Shown: piece after piece, positions 1 to 8,588 of the stretch
Layout of the letters: each line of letters opens with the position of its first letter
Position numbering within the stretch: position 1 is the first letter of the stretch
From: Neorhodopirellula pilleata
GTDB lineage: Bacteria > Planctomycetota > Planctomycetia > Pirellulales > Pirellulaceae
DNA: 64,000 nt
Reading direction: 5' to 3'
Assembly (NCBI RefSeq): GCF_007859915.1
Contig: NZ_SJPM01000010.1
Location: forward strand, 190,743-254,742
Translations under genes and position numbers: made by a program
The notes under the pieces: generated by a model
Told to the model about the DNA's origin: nothing
Database searches by the model: none
What the model saw: the letters and a program-made list of their open reading frames with translations, nothing else

Positions 1-885
1 ACGGCGTCCGGTTTGACGATTTTTAGCTATGGTGTCGATACGCCGGCAGACGTTTCATTGAAAACGGCTCATCATCAAGACGGCGTATTGACCGCGATGA
101 TCCGGCACGAGATGAACTCGGCGATGATGGAGTCGACGATCGGATTCGGTTGTTTCACCGCACCCTTGGCCGCTGCCGCGGCGGTGGGCGTGGCGACCGA
201 AAACCCGCTGGTTCAGATCGCCGAGTCGTTGAGCCGTTTGCGCTCGATTCCCGGTCGGATCGAGCGGATCACTTGCGAAGATTGGCAAACCGCTCAAACG
301 CAGCCTCAAGTGTACTTGGACGCCTGCGGCAGTCCCGCTCGGGGAGCCTTTGTCCTGGAACATCTGCGGGAACAACTGCGAAATCACGTTGAGGGAGCGA
401 CCGGTGTTGTTGAGCCGATGCTCTTCTCGATGGAAGACGTGGTTCAATCCCAGCGAACTCGCGGCGGGCAGATTTGGTGCGTTCTGGCGCCATCGATCGA
501 GGACACTTCCGAAACGTTGATGTTGTACGGGCGGTTGCTCGAAACGCTGCCCGATCATTGCATCTTGACCTGCCATCCTTCCGAGAAAGCCGGCTTTTTG
601 GCGATGAGCCACGCCGTGCTCGACGGCGTCGAGGACTGTGCGGCGATGCGATTGGTTGCCGACCAGGAACGCGCGATCGGTTGGGCGATGCAGGCGGCGC
701 GACCGCAGGATACGATCATTGTGCTGGGCGGATTGGATCGCTCCACGCCGCTCCGCCAACGCGCCGACATCCGCCGTGTGGAAGAGCTGATCGCGGGGGT
801 TCGATCTCGATCAAGTCAAAACGCCCCCTCTCCGGGCGAGCCGGCGGCTCCACCGAAGTTAAAATTGTTTCATCCTGACGCTTGA
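1..885 (+). CDS. Mur-ligase-like protein, C-terminal part (5' end outside window)
   Basis: The reading frame is open to base 1, so the gene starts upstream; the TTG at 13 is only the first possible start inside the window. The visible part resembles the middle and C-terminal domains of MurE-type amide ligases: a segment like the ligase strand 'TFG...ADV', a helix rich in Ala, and the motif SIPGRIERI, which matches the PGRMERV motif at the entry of the MurE C-terminal domain. The next motif, normally DYAHTPDAL, reads LDACGSPARGA, so the conserved His is missing. The part near residues 210-250 corresponds to the glutamate-ligase C-terminal fold. ATP-dependent ligation to an amino acid is the family role; whether this member is active is doubtful. 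It is followed 24 bp later by the dehydrogenase on the same strand. Confidence 0.6.
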   Translation, partial: TASGLTIFSYGVDTPADVSLKTAHHQDGVLTAMIRHEMNSAMMESTIGFGCFTAPLAAAAAVGVATENPLVQIAESLSRLRSIPGRIERITCEDWQTAQTQPQVYLDACGSPARGAFVLEHLREQLRNHVEGATGVVEPMLFSMEDVVQSQRTRGGQIWCVLAPSIEDTSETLMLYGRLLETLPDHCILTCHPSEKAGFLAMSHAVLDGVEDCAAMRLVADQERAIGWAMQAARPQDTIIVLGGLDRSTPLRQRADIRRVEELIAGVRSRSSQNAPSPGEPAAPPKLKLFHPDA

Positions 886-909
886 CGAACCCATCGCCTG
901 TGGGCGGTA

Positions 910-3900
910 ATGGTGCCAATGCCCACTGACACGAATCGCCAACGATTGCACGATGACCTTCGCGGACTAGTTGAAGGGGAGGTATTGTGCGACAACGTCT
1001 CGCTGCAACTCTACGCTTCCGACGCGAGTATTTATCAAGTTCGACCGCTCGCGGTCGTGCGTCCTCGTTCGGCGGCCGACGTAACGGCAACGGTTCTGTA
1101 CGCGAACGACCAAGACCTACCGATCCATTGTCGTGGTAGTGGCAGCGGCGTCGCGGGCGAGTCGCTCGGCCCGGGCATCGTGCTGGACATGTCGACGCAC
1201 TTACGGCGAATGATTCCGTCGGACGACGGCAGTCGCATCACCGTCCAAAGTGGTGCGACACTGGCGAGCGTCAATCGCCTACTGAGCCATTACGGCCGGT
1301 GGTTCGGCCCCGATCCCGCGACTCGCGCGATCACGACGATGGGCGGCGTGATTTCGACCAACGCCTCGGGTAGTCATTTCCTGCGCAGCGGTTCGGCCCG
1401 CGATACGATCGAATCGGTCCGAATGATCAACGCGAGCGGCCAATTGGTCGAGTTGGCTCAACATTCGCCGGACTTTTATCTGCGAAACCATATTCAACCG
1501 CCGGCGAGGACCGATTCGTCGCACCGTAACGAGCCCGACGCACCTGGAGAGACGGAGTTCATCCGTCGAGTCGCGAGAGGACTGAATGAAATCCGCAATC
1601 AATTCAAAGATCCATTGGCAGCCGGCCCGTTCCGCTCGCCGGCGAGCAACGGCTATCGAATCGATGACGTGGTTGATCATCAACGCGTCGTAGACTTGGG
1701 CAAGTTTTTCGCCGGGACACAAGGCACGATCGGGGTCATGATCGATGCGACGTTGCGGACCGAGCTAATTCCCGCTCATCGCGGTGTGGTGTTGTTGTTT
1801 TTTCACCGGCTTGACTCAGCCATGCGAGCAGCCGTTTCCGCACTCGGCCATGGTCCGATCGCCTGTGACGTGATGGACCGGCGGTTGTTGCAGATCGCCC
1901 GCGAAGGCGAAAAGCGGTTCACGGACTTGGTCCCCCGCGAAGCCGAAGCGGGTATGTTGGTCGAGATCCAGGGTGAATCGTTAGGCGACCTCTACCATCG
2001 TTTGGCCATCTTGCGGCAAGTACTCGCCTCGGGCCATGACGCCGCGTTCGCGTCCGAAGATACCGTTCAAAATGAACGACGAGATTTATTCTGGGCGTTG
2101 TTTCGTCGCGTGATCCCGCGTCAGTACCGCGTCAGCGGCACCGCGTTGCCGTTGCCGTTTGTCGAAGACATCTACAGTCCGCCGGAGCAGATTCCGCAGA
2201 TGTTGGTCGCGGTTCAGGATGTCTTGAAACGGTTCCACGTCACCGCCACCGTGTTTGCCCACGCCGGTCACGGCCAGCTTCACATTCGACCGATGTTGGA
2301 CATGGCCGATGGGATTGACCGCAAACAAATCCGACCACTCAGCGAAGCGATCGCCGAAGCGGTGTGGAAACTCAAAGGCCAGATCGGTGTGGAACATTGC
2401 GCCGGGTTAAGTCGTTCGCACCTGATGCCGATGCAATTCGGCGAGTTGTGGCCGGCGATGGGCCAAGTGAAACGACTTTTCGATCCACAACACCGGTTCA
2501 ATCCCGGCAAACTCTTCGGCGCGATTCTGCAAAAGCCAGACGAGAACCTACGACCTGCCGACCAGACCATTGAAATCGTCGCATCGGGACGCAGCGTCTT
2601 GCCGATGCGTCGAAGTTCGGGGCAAACGAATGCGGCGACCGAACCGGACTCCGTCGACGAACTAGACGAGATCGAATCGAAGAGTGATTTCCCCGAAGAA
2701 GTCGCTCGGAAGCACGCATCGGGTTTCACCGAATCCGCAACGACCAAACTGGTCGCCTCCCTATTGCCGCACCAACCATCGCCTCAACTTGAAGTCTTGC
2801 AGCAGTGGCCGGGCGGTTCGCCGATCACCAGAACCACGCGTGCATGCAATGGTTGCGCGCGTTGTCGTGCGCACAACGACAACGAGCGGCAGTGCCCGAT
2901 GTTTCGGATCACGGCGACCGAAGAGGCATCCCCACGGGCCAAAGCCAACCTGTTGCGTGGTGTTTTGAGTGGTGAACTTTCGGTCAACGAACTCACCGGA
3001 GAGCGAGCCAAAGCGGTCGCGGACCTTTGCTTCAATTGCCATTCGTGCCGGGTCGAATGCCCGGCATCGGTCGATATCCCCAAGGTGGTCGGCGAGATCA
3101 AGGCGCAGTACGTGGCGACCAACGGCTTGCCGTTGTCGGATTGGTTGATGGGGAGGATCGATGTCGTGTCCGCCGTCGCCTCACGAGTTTCTTGGCTTTC
3201 CAATTTCTTGCTCAGACGTACCGCCGTGCGATGGCTGGGGGAGCGACTATTCGGATTGTCGTCGGCGCGGGAGATCCCCGCGCTCGCCGGTGAGTCGTTC
3301 GTTCGATACGCGACGCGACGTCGGTGGCACAAAGCGTCTCCCCACGGCGGATTGAAAGTGGTGTATTTCGTCGATCACTTCGCCAACTATCACGACCCGG
3401 AAATCGGCCGCGCACTTGCTGAAATTCTGCAACACAACCAGATCGGTTTTTACGTCCCCGTCGGTCAATCGCTCAGCGGGATGGCCCGGATCACCGCTGG
3501 CGATTTGAAGGGGGCCCGTCGCGTGGCGAGGCGGAACGTGCGGATTCTGTCCGAAGCGGTTCGGCAGGGTTACACCGTGTTGGCGACCGAGCCGGCTGCG
3601 GCACTGTGTTTGCAACACGAATACCCGAATCTGCTCGACAACGAAGACGCTCACCTAGTCGCCGAACATTCTCACGAAGCGTGCGAATATCTTTGGTCGT
3701 TGCATCAGGAGGACCGACTGACGCTGGAGTTCGCACCGATTCGGCATCGTGTTCTCTATCACCAGCCTTGTCACAGTCGAGTGATCGACGCAAACATGTC
3801 GGCCGCCCGTTTGATGCAATTGATCCCCGAACTTGAGGTCGAAGTGCTCGACAAAGGATGCAGCGGGATGGCCGGAACCTGGGGGCTGCAGCGGAAGAAT

Positions 3901-4095
3901 TATCGCAATAGCCTGCGGATCGGCTGGCCGATGGTTTCAGCCGTTCGACGAGCGACGAACTGTTCGCCGACTACCGAATGCAGCGCGTGCAAGTTGCAAA
4001 TGCAACACGGTGGAGACTACGAAGCCATCCACCCCTTGAAGTTGCTTGCCCACGCCTACGGCCGGTTGCCGTGCCCCGATTTACGTCAGAGGTAA
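910..4095 (+). CDS. FAD- and Fe-S-binding dehydrogenase (GlcD-GlcF/Dld-II-like fusion)
   Basis: A 1061-residue protein that joins a flavin oxidase to an iron-sulfur and heterodisulfide-reductase-like half. The N-terminal PCMH FAD domain lies at about residues 35-250 (GSGSGVAGESLG and GGVISTNASGSHFLRSG), followed by an FAD-oxidase C-terminal domain to about 545 (FAHAGHGQLHIRP). Two 4Fe-4S motifs follow, CNGCARC...CP near 645 and CFNCHSCRVECP near 706. CCG-type elements are near 950 (HQPCHSR) and 983 (KGCSGMAGTWG). This matches the single-chain D-lactate or glycolate dehydrogenases that oxidise a 2-hydroxyacid and pass electrons to quinone. The exact substrate cannot be told from sequence. ATG 910 is used; ATG 919 is also possible because neither has a clear ribosome binding site. 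Confidence 0.85.
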   Translation: MVPMPTDTNRQRLHDDLRGLVEGEVLCDNVSLQLYASDASIYQVRPLAVVRPRSAADVTATVLYANDQDLPIHCRGSGSGVAGESLGPGIVLDMSTHLRRMIPSDDGSRITVQSGATLASVNRLLSHYGRWFGPDPATRAITTMGGVISTNASGSHFLRSGSARDTIESVRMINASGQLVELAQHSPDFYLRNHIQPPARTDSSHRNEPDAPGETEFIRRVARGLNEIRNQFKDPLAAGPFRSPASNGYRIDDVVDHQRVVDLGKFFAGTQGTIGVMIDATLRTELIPAHRGVVLLFFHRLDSAMRAAVSALGHGPIACDVMDRRLLQIAREGEKRFTDLVPREAEAGMLVEIQGESLGDLYHRLAILRQVLASGHDAAFASEDTVQNERRDLFWALFRRVIPRQYRVSGTALPLPFVEDIYSPPEQIPQMLVAVQDVLKRFHVTATVFAHAGHGQLHIRPMLDMADGIDRKQIRPLSEAIAEAVWKLKGQIGVEHCAGLSRSHLMPMQFGELWPAMGQVKRLFDPQHRFNPGKLFGAILQKPDENLRPADQTIEIVASGRSVLPMRRSSGQTNAATEPDSVDELDEIESKSDFPEEVARKHASGFTESATTKLVASLLPHQPSPQLEVLQQWPGGSPITRTTRACNGCARCRAHNDNERQCPMFRITATEEASPRAKANLLRGVLSGELSVNELTGERAKAVADLCFNCHSCRVECPASVDIPKVVGEIKAQYVATNGLPLSDWLMGRIDVVSAVASRVSWLSNFLLRRTAVRWLGERLFGLSSAREIPALAGESFVRYATRRRWHKASPHGGLKVVYFVDHFANYHDPEIGRALAEILQHNQIGFYVPVGQSLSGMARITAGDLKGARRVARRNVRILSEAVRQGYTVLATEPAAALCLQHEYPNLLDNEDAHLVAEHSHEACEYLWSLHQEDRLTLEFAPIRHRVLYHQPCHSRVIDANMSAARLMQLIPELEVEVLDKGCSGMAGTWGLQRKNYRNSLRIGWPMVSAVRRATNCSPTTECSACKLQMQHGGDYEAIHPLKLLAHAYGRLPCPDLRQR

Positions 4096-4149
4096 ACGTC
4101 GGCGAGCCGGAAGATTCAAGTTCCGACGCCCCGAAGTTCGCCGCCGATC

Positions 4150-4374
4150 TCAATCGCGAGGTGGTCGCACGTCCTTGGTGGCACCCGCGCCGGTTTGCGA
4201 GGCTCGACGATTCTCGCGTTGAATCGCGTCATAGACCTCTTGTCGGTGCACCGGAATCGCCTGGGGCGCCTCGATGCCTAAGCGAACTTTGTCGCCGCGG
4301 ATGTCTACGATGGTCACAACCACGTCATCACCAATCATGATGCTTTCGTCGCGGTGTCGGGAAAGGACGAGCAT
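4150..4374 (-). CDS. csrA: carbon storage regulator CsrA
   Basis: A 74-residue protein beginning MLVLSRHRDESIMIGDDVVV and containing the GDKVRLGIEAP core and IPVHRQEVYDAI helix of CsrA, so the whole fold is present with a short charged tail. CsrA dimers bind GGA motifs in mRNA leaders and repress translation; in many flagellated bacteria they control flagellin. The gene lies downstream of fliW on the same strand, the usual pairing, since FliW sequesters CsrA. The ribosome binding site GAGGAC just before the ATG contains a GGA, so feedback binding of CsrA to its own message is possible, but this is inference. Confidence 0.95.
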   Translation of the reverse strand: MLVLSRHRDESIMIGDDVVVTIVDIRGDKVRLGIEAPQAIPVHRQEVYDAIQRENRRASQTGAGATKDVRPPRD

Positions 4375-4632
4375 GATGTCCTCGGTTTTGGATATCAGGG
4401 GGGAAGATCAATCGGACCAAATTGGTTGGAATCGTGATGCTATCGGTTCGGCAATCCTTGCCGTGATCTGCATTCCATCGCAACGATCAAGCGAGGTCTT
4501 CAGTCAGAAACAACACCCGTTGTTTCGCCTCGCTAAGAAGATTGATCGACCGTGGGCAAGAATTTATCCACGCCCGCCTGAGAAGGTCCGCACTTGCCGG
4601 TCGTGCGGGTTCGCCACCGTGAATCGATTGTT

Positions 4633-5097
4633 TTAGGCGGCGCGTGTTTGGCTGATCGGCATCGGCTCTTCGAGCGAATGAACTTTCGTTGGCAACGGTT
4701 GTCGTAACGGGCGGTCATCGTTGGTAATGACTTGGCAACCTAACCGCCGATCCAGGTTGACTAGCAACGGGGCTCGCAGGTTCGTGGTTAATTTTCCGAC
4801 ATGACCGGCCACGGTGGTCATGATGTAGACCTCTGAACCGCTCGTTAAATGCAGACTCGCTAAATCCCGACGTCCAATGTGAACACGGTAATCAGGAAAA
4901 AAAGCTCGGGGACTGATGACCGCCAAGGCGCGATCGCCGCGAACCGCCGACTGCAACCAGGCAACCGATTCGTTATCTGGATCGGGAATTAACGCCCATT
5001 GATGCAGTGTTTCCATCCCAACGAGTCCTTGAGGAAACAAGAACAGTTGATCGGCGTTGAGTTCCAAGGTGCCGAAGCGATGGGTGTCGATCCGCAT
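4633..5097 (-). CDS. fliW: flagellar assembly factor FliW
   Basis: FliW binds CsrA and flagellin and so couples flagellin supply to CsrA activity. From the ATG at 5097 the 154-residue protein begins MRIDTHRFGTLEL and has the family features LFLFPQGLVGMETLHQWALI and LASLHLTSGSEVYIMTTV, followed by the region with N-LRAPLLVN near the end, typical of FliW. A longer frame to 5160 exists, but its 21 extra residues do not look like FliW. csrA follows 258 bp downstream on the same strand; the gap between them contains no gene that I can support. Confidence 0.92.
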   Translation of the reverse strand: MRIDTHRFGTLELNADQLFLFPQGLVGMETLHQWALIPDPDNESVAWLQSAVRGDRALAVISPRAFFPDYRVHIGRRDLASLHLTSGSEVYIMTTVAGHVGKLTTNLRAPLLVNLDRRLGCQVITNDDRPLRQPLPTKVHSLEEPMPISQTRAA

Positions 5098-5382
5098 GGC
5101 AGACTTCCGGTTCGCAGGTAAGTGAGAAAAATCAAGAAAGCCGTCGGGCCACTCGGCCAAATCAGAGCTTCTCTCGTACTTTTAATCGGATAAAACCGAC
5201 GGTCCGGATGACCGATTATTCCGAATATCCTGAAAATAGGATCGCAGGACGATGAATTCAGTGATCGCCACGTTTCGCCTATTGAAATGCAAACGATACA
5301 AGTCCGAAGCGCAGGGGCGTGTTGATGTAGTCGTAACCCGACGCGTAACGGCGTGTTGATTGAGTGCACGTTTGGGCGTTTT

Positions 5383-5448
5383 CGTTTAACGGCAAGCCGC
5401 AGGCGCCCGCGTCTTCCAACTCTGTCGCCTGCGGCTTGCCGTTAAACG
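5383..5448. repeat. perfect 23-bp inverted repeat, intergenic
   Basis: Arms at 5383-5405 and 5426-5448 are perfect reverse complements (core TTAACGGCAAGCCGCAGG) around a 20-base loop. It lies in the 400-bp gap between fliW and the upstream C39-like gene, where I see no gene. It could fold as a transcript end or be a REP-like mobile hairpin. No run of T follows, so a classical terminator is not shown. Confidence 0.75.
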
Positions 5449-5497
5449 ATTGAATCAACAGACCGGCAAGCGAGGGATAGTTGGCGGCGGTGCCGCA

Positions 5498-6379
5498 TTA
5501 ACGTTGCTTGCTCAAGAAGATCGCTTCACCGGTGAAGTGAGATCGCAATTCCGCGTCGGACCATGATAGTTTTCCGACCGCCGGATCGCCGATCAGCCAT
5601 CGCCCACCGTCGGTGCGGCCCATGACCGTCACAGCATGTCCGGCAAAACGGTTTCCCAAAAATCGATTTTCGATCACTGAACCGCTACCGGTCGGAAACT
5701 GAACCACGGCCACCAACGGTAACTGCCCCGTTGCAATCCAACGCGACGGATCGCGACCGGCCACCTTGGCGACGTAACCATGTTCTCCGGCGATCGACTT
5801 CAATCCTCGATAAAGTCCCAACGGAGCCGTCCCCAACCGACTGCTCAGACAAGCTTCGGCGAGCAGGAATTCGTTGGCAGGAATATCATGATGTCGCAAC
5901 AGAGTCGCCGCAGCGGCCGGGGCGCAGCTCGACTCATGGGATTGCAGACAAACACCATTTTTCCATTGGGATTGGGCCGGCAGGTCGAGCGGAAAAAACA
6001 CCGGTCGAGCGATCGGCGTGGCGACAAAACCGATCGCCAACGCCATAAAAATCGCCACGGCGATCGGCCGGAGACCGCGTCGCAGTCCTCGGGTGTGGCC
6101 GACCAGCCCTCCGGCAAACCCCAAAGCGATCGGGGTAAGATTGGACCAACAGAGTACGGAGCTGGATTGAATCGTCTCGGCCCACACCAGACGGCCGAAA
6201 TAACTCCATCCCAACAGGAACGCGAGGCTGATCATCCCCAACAAAACTGCGTGCTCACAACGCTGCGACTTGACTTCATAACGGCTGCCGATTCGATAGG
6301 CGAGGAGAGTCAAGACCGTCATCACAAGGACCGCGAAGGCCAACTCGGAATCAGTTCGAGACAATCCTGAGGTCATCAA
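5498..6379 (-). CDS. membrane protein with C39-like cysteine peptidase domain
   Basis: A 293-residue protein with about four hydrophobic segments in the first 130 residues (near 12-30, 46-63, 80-95 and 105-125), followed by a papain-like domain. The domain has Gln146 five residues before Cys152 (QSHESSCAPA), His248 (FAGHAVTV) and Asp265 (IGDPAVG), the order of catalytic residues in family C39. C39 enzymes cleave double-glycine leader peptides, usually inside ABC exporters; here no ABC domain is present and the membrane part is simple. The substrate is unknown. It sits between flagellar regulators and a signal peptidase gene on the same strand, with no tight operon spacing. Confidence 0.65.
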   Translation of the reverse strand: MMTSGLSRTDSELAFAVLVMTVLTLLAYRIGSRYEVKSQRCEHAVLLGMISLAFLLGWSYFGRLVWAETIQSSSVLCWSNLTPIALGFAGGLVGHTRGLRRGLRPIAVAIFMALAIGFVATPIARPVFFPLDLPAQSQWKNGVCLQSHESSCAPAAAATLLRHHDIPANEFLLAEACLSSRLGTAPLGLYRGLKSIAGEHGYVAKVAGRDPSRWIATGQLPLVAVVQFPTGSGSVIENRFLGNRFAGHAVTVMGRTDGGRWLIGDPAVGKLSWSDAELRSHFTGEAIFLSKQR

Positions 6380-6649
6380 AGCCCCTCCGGCTGCGGTTAC
6401 ATCCGCTTACGATGAAAATGAAGAAACGACGTCTTTATTGTGAAGATCATGTTAACTATACGTGAGTGGGGAGCCGCAGTGCGCGGGCAATACCCCCTTT
6501 TCGTCGCAAAAACCCGGATTTCTTTATGAAGAAGTGCGTCTTTCGCCAATTCGGTGAGATTTCACAATTGTGAAGACGATGTGAAAGCAAATGCGATGCC
6601 GAATTGGATGAGCGCAACACGGCGCGTCACGACGCGATGATTTAATCGT

Positions 6650-6721
6650 AACCCGAAGCGTCAGCGAGGGATTCATCACCATTAAGTCCTTTGTATGTAT
6701 CCCTCGCTCACGCTTCGGGTT
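6650..6721. repeat. inverted repeat of the AACCCG...AGCGAGGGA family
   Basis: Near-perfect arms at 6650-6671 and 6700-6721, AACCCGAAGCGTcAGCGAGG paired with its complement around a loop of about 28 bases. The same arm sequence recurs at 28321-28457, so this is a dispersed family. It lies in the 419-bp space between the C39-like gene and the signal peptidase gene; apart from this palindrome that gap is AT-richer and holds no gene that I can support. Confidence 0.8.
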
Positions 6722-6798
6722 TCGATGAGGACTAAATCAACAGCCCGCTAGCGTCATCGGCTCACAAAAACTGACGAACGCACTCGATAACGAGCCGG

Positions 6799-8037
6799 TC
6801 AGCGAAGGACCGATACCGTTCCCAAGACCGCAGATCGAGGAATCGGCCCCCGATGTCGGCTGTCGATCGAGACGGGGACGTTGTCACCAACAACATAGAT
6901 TTGGTTGTCTTTTAATGTGACGTTGGTCCACGCGGGCAACCGATCGTCGGTCCGATAAACGATGGGCCGATCGATCCGCAGGCGAGTGGGAATGACCGAT
7001 GGAGAACCCTCGTCTTTCGCCGTTCGGTCAACAGAGTCCGCCGGCTCGACCCGAAATGCAATCACCGCTGGCATTTCGACGTGTTCGATGCGATTGAACA
7101 CCACGCGAATCGATGGTTCGTCCGGTTCCATCATGATCGTTTGAACGGCCGCTTCGCTCGAACCGATCCGCCACCCCTGGCATCGGAAATGAACTCGCCG
7201 CCGAATGCTCGATTTCGACTGCCAATCAATCGTGACCAGGATTTGATTGACGGGATGCAACGTTCGTTCGAGATGCCAATTGCATGGATAATCATCCATG
7301 ATTTTTGCTGGCCGACCGCCACGGTAGACGGACCGATGCGTGTACGTCCAATAGCCCTCTTCATCAATGTGCCAGCGTCCGTCCATTGGCAGACTATCGG
7401 TCGCAAAGACATCCCATGACGTGTCGCTGACCGCAATTCGGTTCGGACCTAAACCGACTTGCGAGAACTTTCCAGATTCGTCAGTTGTTTGAATCTTCGC
7501 CCATTGAGGAAGACAACCGTCGACCAACAATTGCCCCAGCGGATCGACCGAGACACGTTGTCCTCCGACGGCCAACACACGTTTGACTTCCGCGATCCGC
7601 TTGCCGTTCGCAGCGGCGTCGGAATGATCGAATCGGACTGACGGTGACGACTCCAGGACCACAACATCGCCGGGTACGATCGCAGCACGATCTGTCTGGG
7701 TCACTTCCAAGCGATCCGGCGGCAGACGCTCGACGATTTCGGGAGCCGAATCATCGTGCCGTCCGCAATTCCAACAAAAGTGTTTTTTCTCCGAGGCGGT
7801 TTGGCGGACCACCTCTGCGTCGACCCGAGTTCGGATGTGACACGCGGGGCACCGAACGACCACCGAGGCATCCCATAGGGTCGGATTCATGGACGTCCCG
7901 GCGACGCGATAGAACATTCGCTCGGATTGAGAGACGTTTCGGCTACGGCAACCAACCAAGTATGCCGTGCTCGCGAACGTCATCCAGCTCACCCATCGGC
8001 GGCGAGTGATCGTCTGGCCATGGTGGTTTCGTCGCAT
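6799..8037 (-). CDS. S26 signal peptidase I-like protein with zinc ribbon, probable lipoprotein
   Basis: The catalytic elements of signal peptidase I are present: Ser49 in GTSMNPTL, the Lys152-Arg pair in EVKRVLAVGG, and a box-E-like end GDNVPVSIDSRHRG. Three things are odd. First, right after the Ser box there are two CxxC pairs (Cys63/66 and Cys88/91), which look like a zinc ribbon. Second, about 150 residues are inserted between the Lys region and box E. Third, the N-terminus has RRRW followed by a short hydrophobic stretch ending LVGC at Cys30, which looks like a lipobox, perhaps a Tat lipoprotein signal, in place of the usual transmembrane anchor. The ATG at 8037 is preferred over 8067. 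Family role: cleavage of exported preproteins. The true substrate is unknown. Confidence 0.7.
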   Translation of the reverse strand: MRRNHHGQTITRRRWVSWMTFASTAYLVGCRSRNVSQSERMFYRVAGTSMNPTLWDASVVVRCPACHIRTRVDAEVVRQTASEKKHFCWNCGRHDDSAPEIVERLPPDRLEVTQTDRAAIVPGDVVVLESSPSVRFDHSDAAANGKRIAEVKRVLAVGGQRVSVDPLGQLLVDGCLPQWAKIQTTDESGKFSQVGLGPNRIAVSDTSWDVFATDSLPMDGRWHIDEEGYWTYTHRSVYRGGRPAKIMDDYPCNWHLERTLHPVNQILVTIDWQSKSSIRRRVHFRCQGWRIGSSEAAVQTIMMEPDEPSIRVVFNRIEHVEMPAVIAFRVEPADSVDRTAKDEGSPSVIPTRLRIDRPIVYRTDDRLPAWTNVTLKDNQIYVVGDNVPVSIDSRHRGPIPRSAVLGTVSVLR

Positions 8038-8161
8038 AGGGAGAGTCCCTGCGGGTGACGTTGGCAAGAAAATGGACTTGCATCCGTGCGTGAAAATACG
8101 CTAACGGTCAAGCAACAACGTAAGGACGCGTTGTGTTTGCCCGCAGAATTGGAATCCTACC

Positions 8162-8587
8162 ATGTCACATCGTTTGATCGGCGAAGAGACGAACCATCCT
8201 TTAGCCATAATTGTCGAATCGGTCGCTTCGAATGTTTTGCGGCAACACGCCGCAGCCATTTGCCTGGAAGTGGACATCGATTTTTCGCTCCGTTTGCCCA
8301 CCGATTCGGCATCGTTTTGCCAGTTGATCGAGAGTCTCGTCCGTCAGGCGATCAACGAAATGCCTGAAGGCGGGGAGATGACGATCACCGGATGTCAAAC
8401 GCCCACCGGAATTGAAATCGAGATTGCCGATACGGGCACCGACGTCGCCCATCGGGCATGCAAGTTGCCGATGATCGCCGCCGCCATGGCCGCCGAGCTG
8501 TCATGGCAAAACTGCCCGCAAGGCGGGGCCGCTGTCACGGCCAAGCTGCCCACCTACCATCAATCCGCTCGCCGCCGAGCCGCCTGA
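8162..8587 (+). CDS. stand-alone HATPase-like (histidine-kinase-type ATPase) protein
   Basis: A 141-residue protein that resembles the catalytic ATP-binding domain of sensor kinases. There is an N-box-like helix LVRQAINEMPEGGEMTI near 60-75, a G1-like motif EIEIADTGTDV near 85-95 and a C-terminal strand GGAAVTAKLP. The dimerisation/His domain and any sensor part are absent, and the glycine-rich lid is weak. Its stop codon is one base before the flgB start, so it is the first gene of the flagellar rod operon and probably translationally coupled. It could be a partner of a separate receiver or His protein, or a non-catalytic regulator. The function is not recognised. Confidence 0.6.
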   Translation: MSHRLIGEETNHPLAIIVESVASNVLRQHAAAICLEVDIDFSLRLPTDSASFCQLIESLVRQAINEMPEGGEMTITGCQTPTGIEIEIADTGTDVAHRACKLPMIAAAMAAELSWQNCPQGGAAVTAKLPTYHQSARRRAA

Positions 8588-8588
8588 G

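Noticed and set aside
55..759. Long minus-strand frame opposite the Mur-ligase-like gene
   Set aside because: It is antisense to a coding frame with clear protein motifs, and its translation looks like composition-driven Arg/His-rich sequence.
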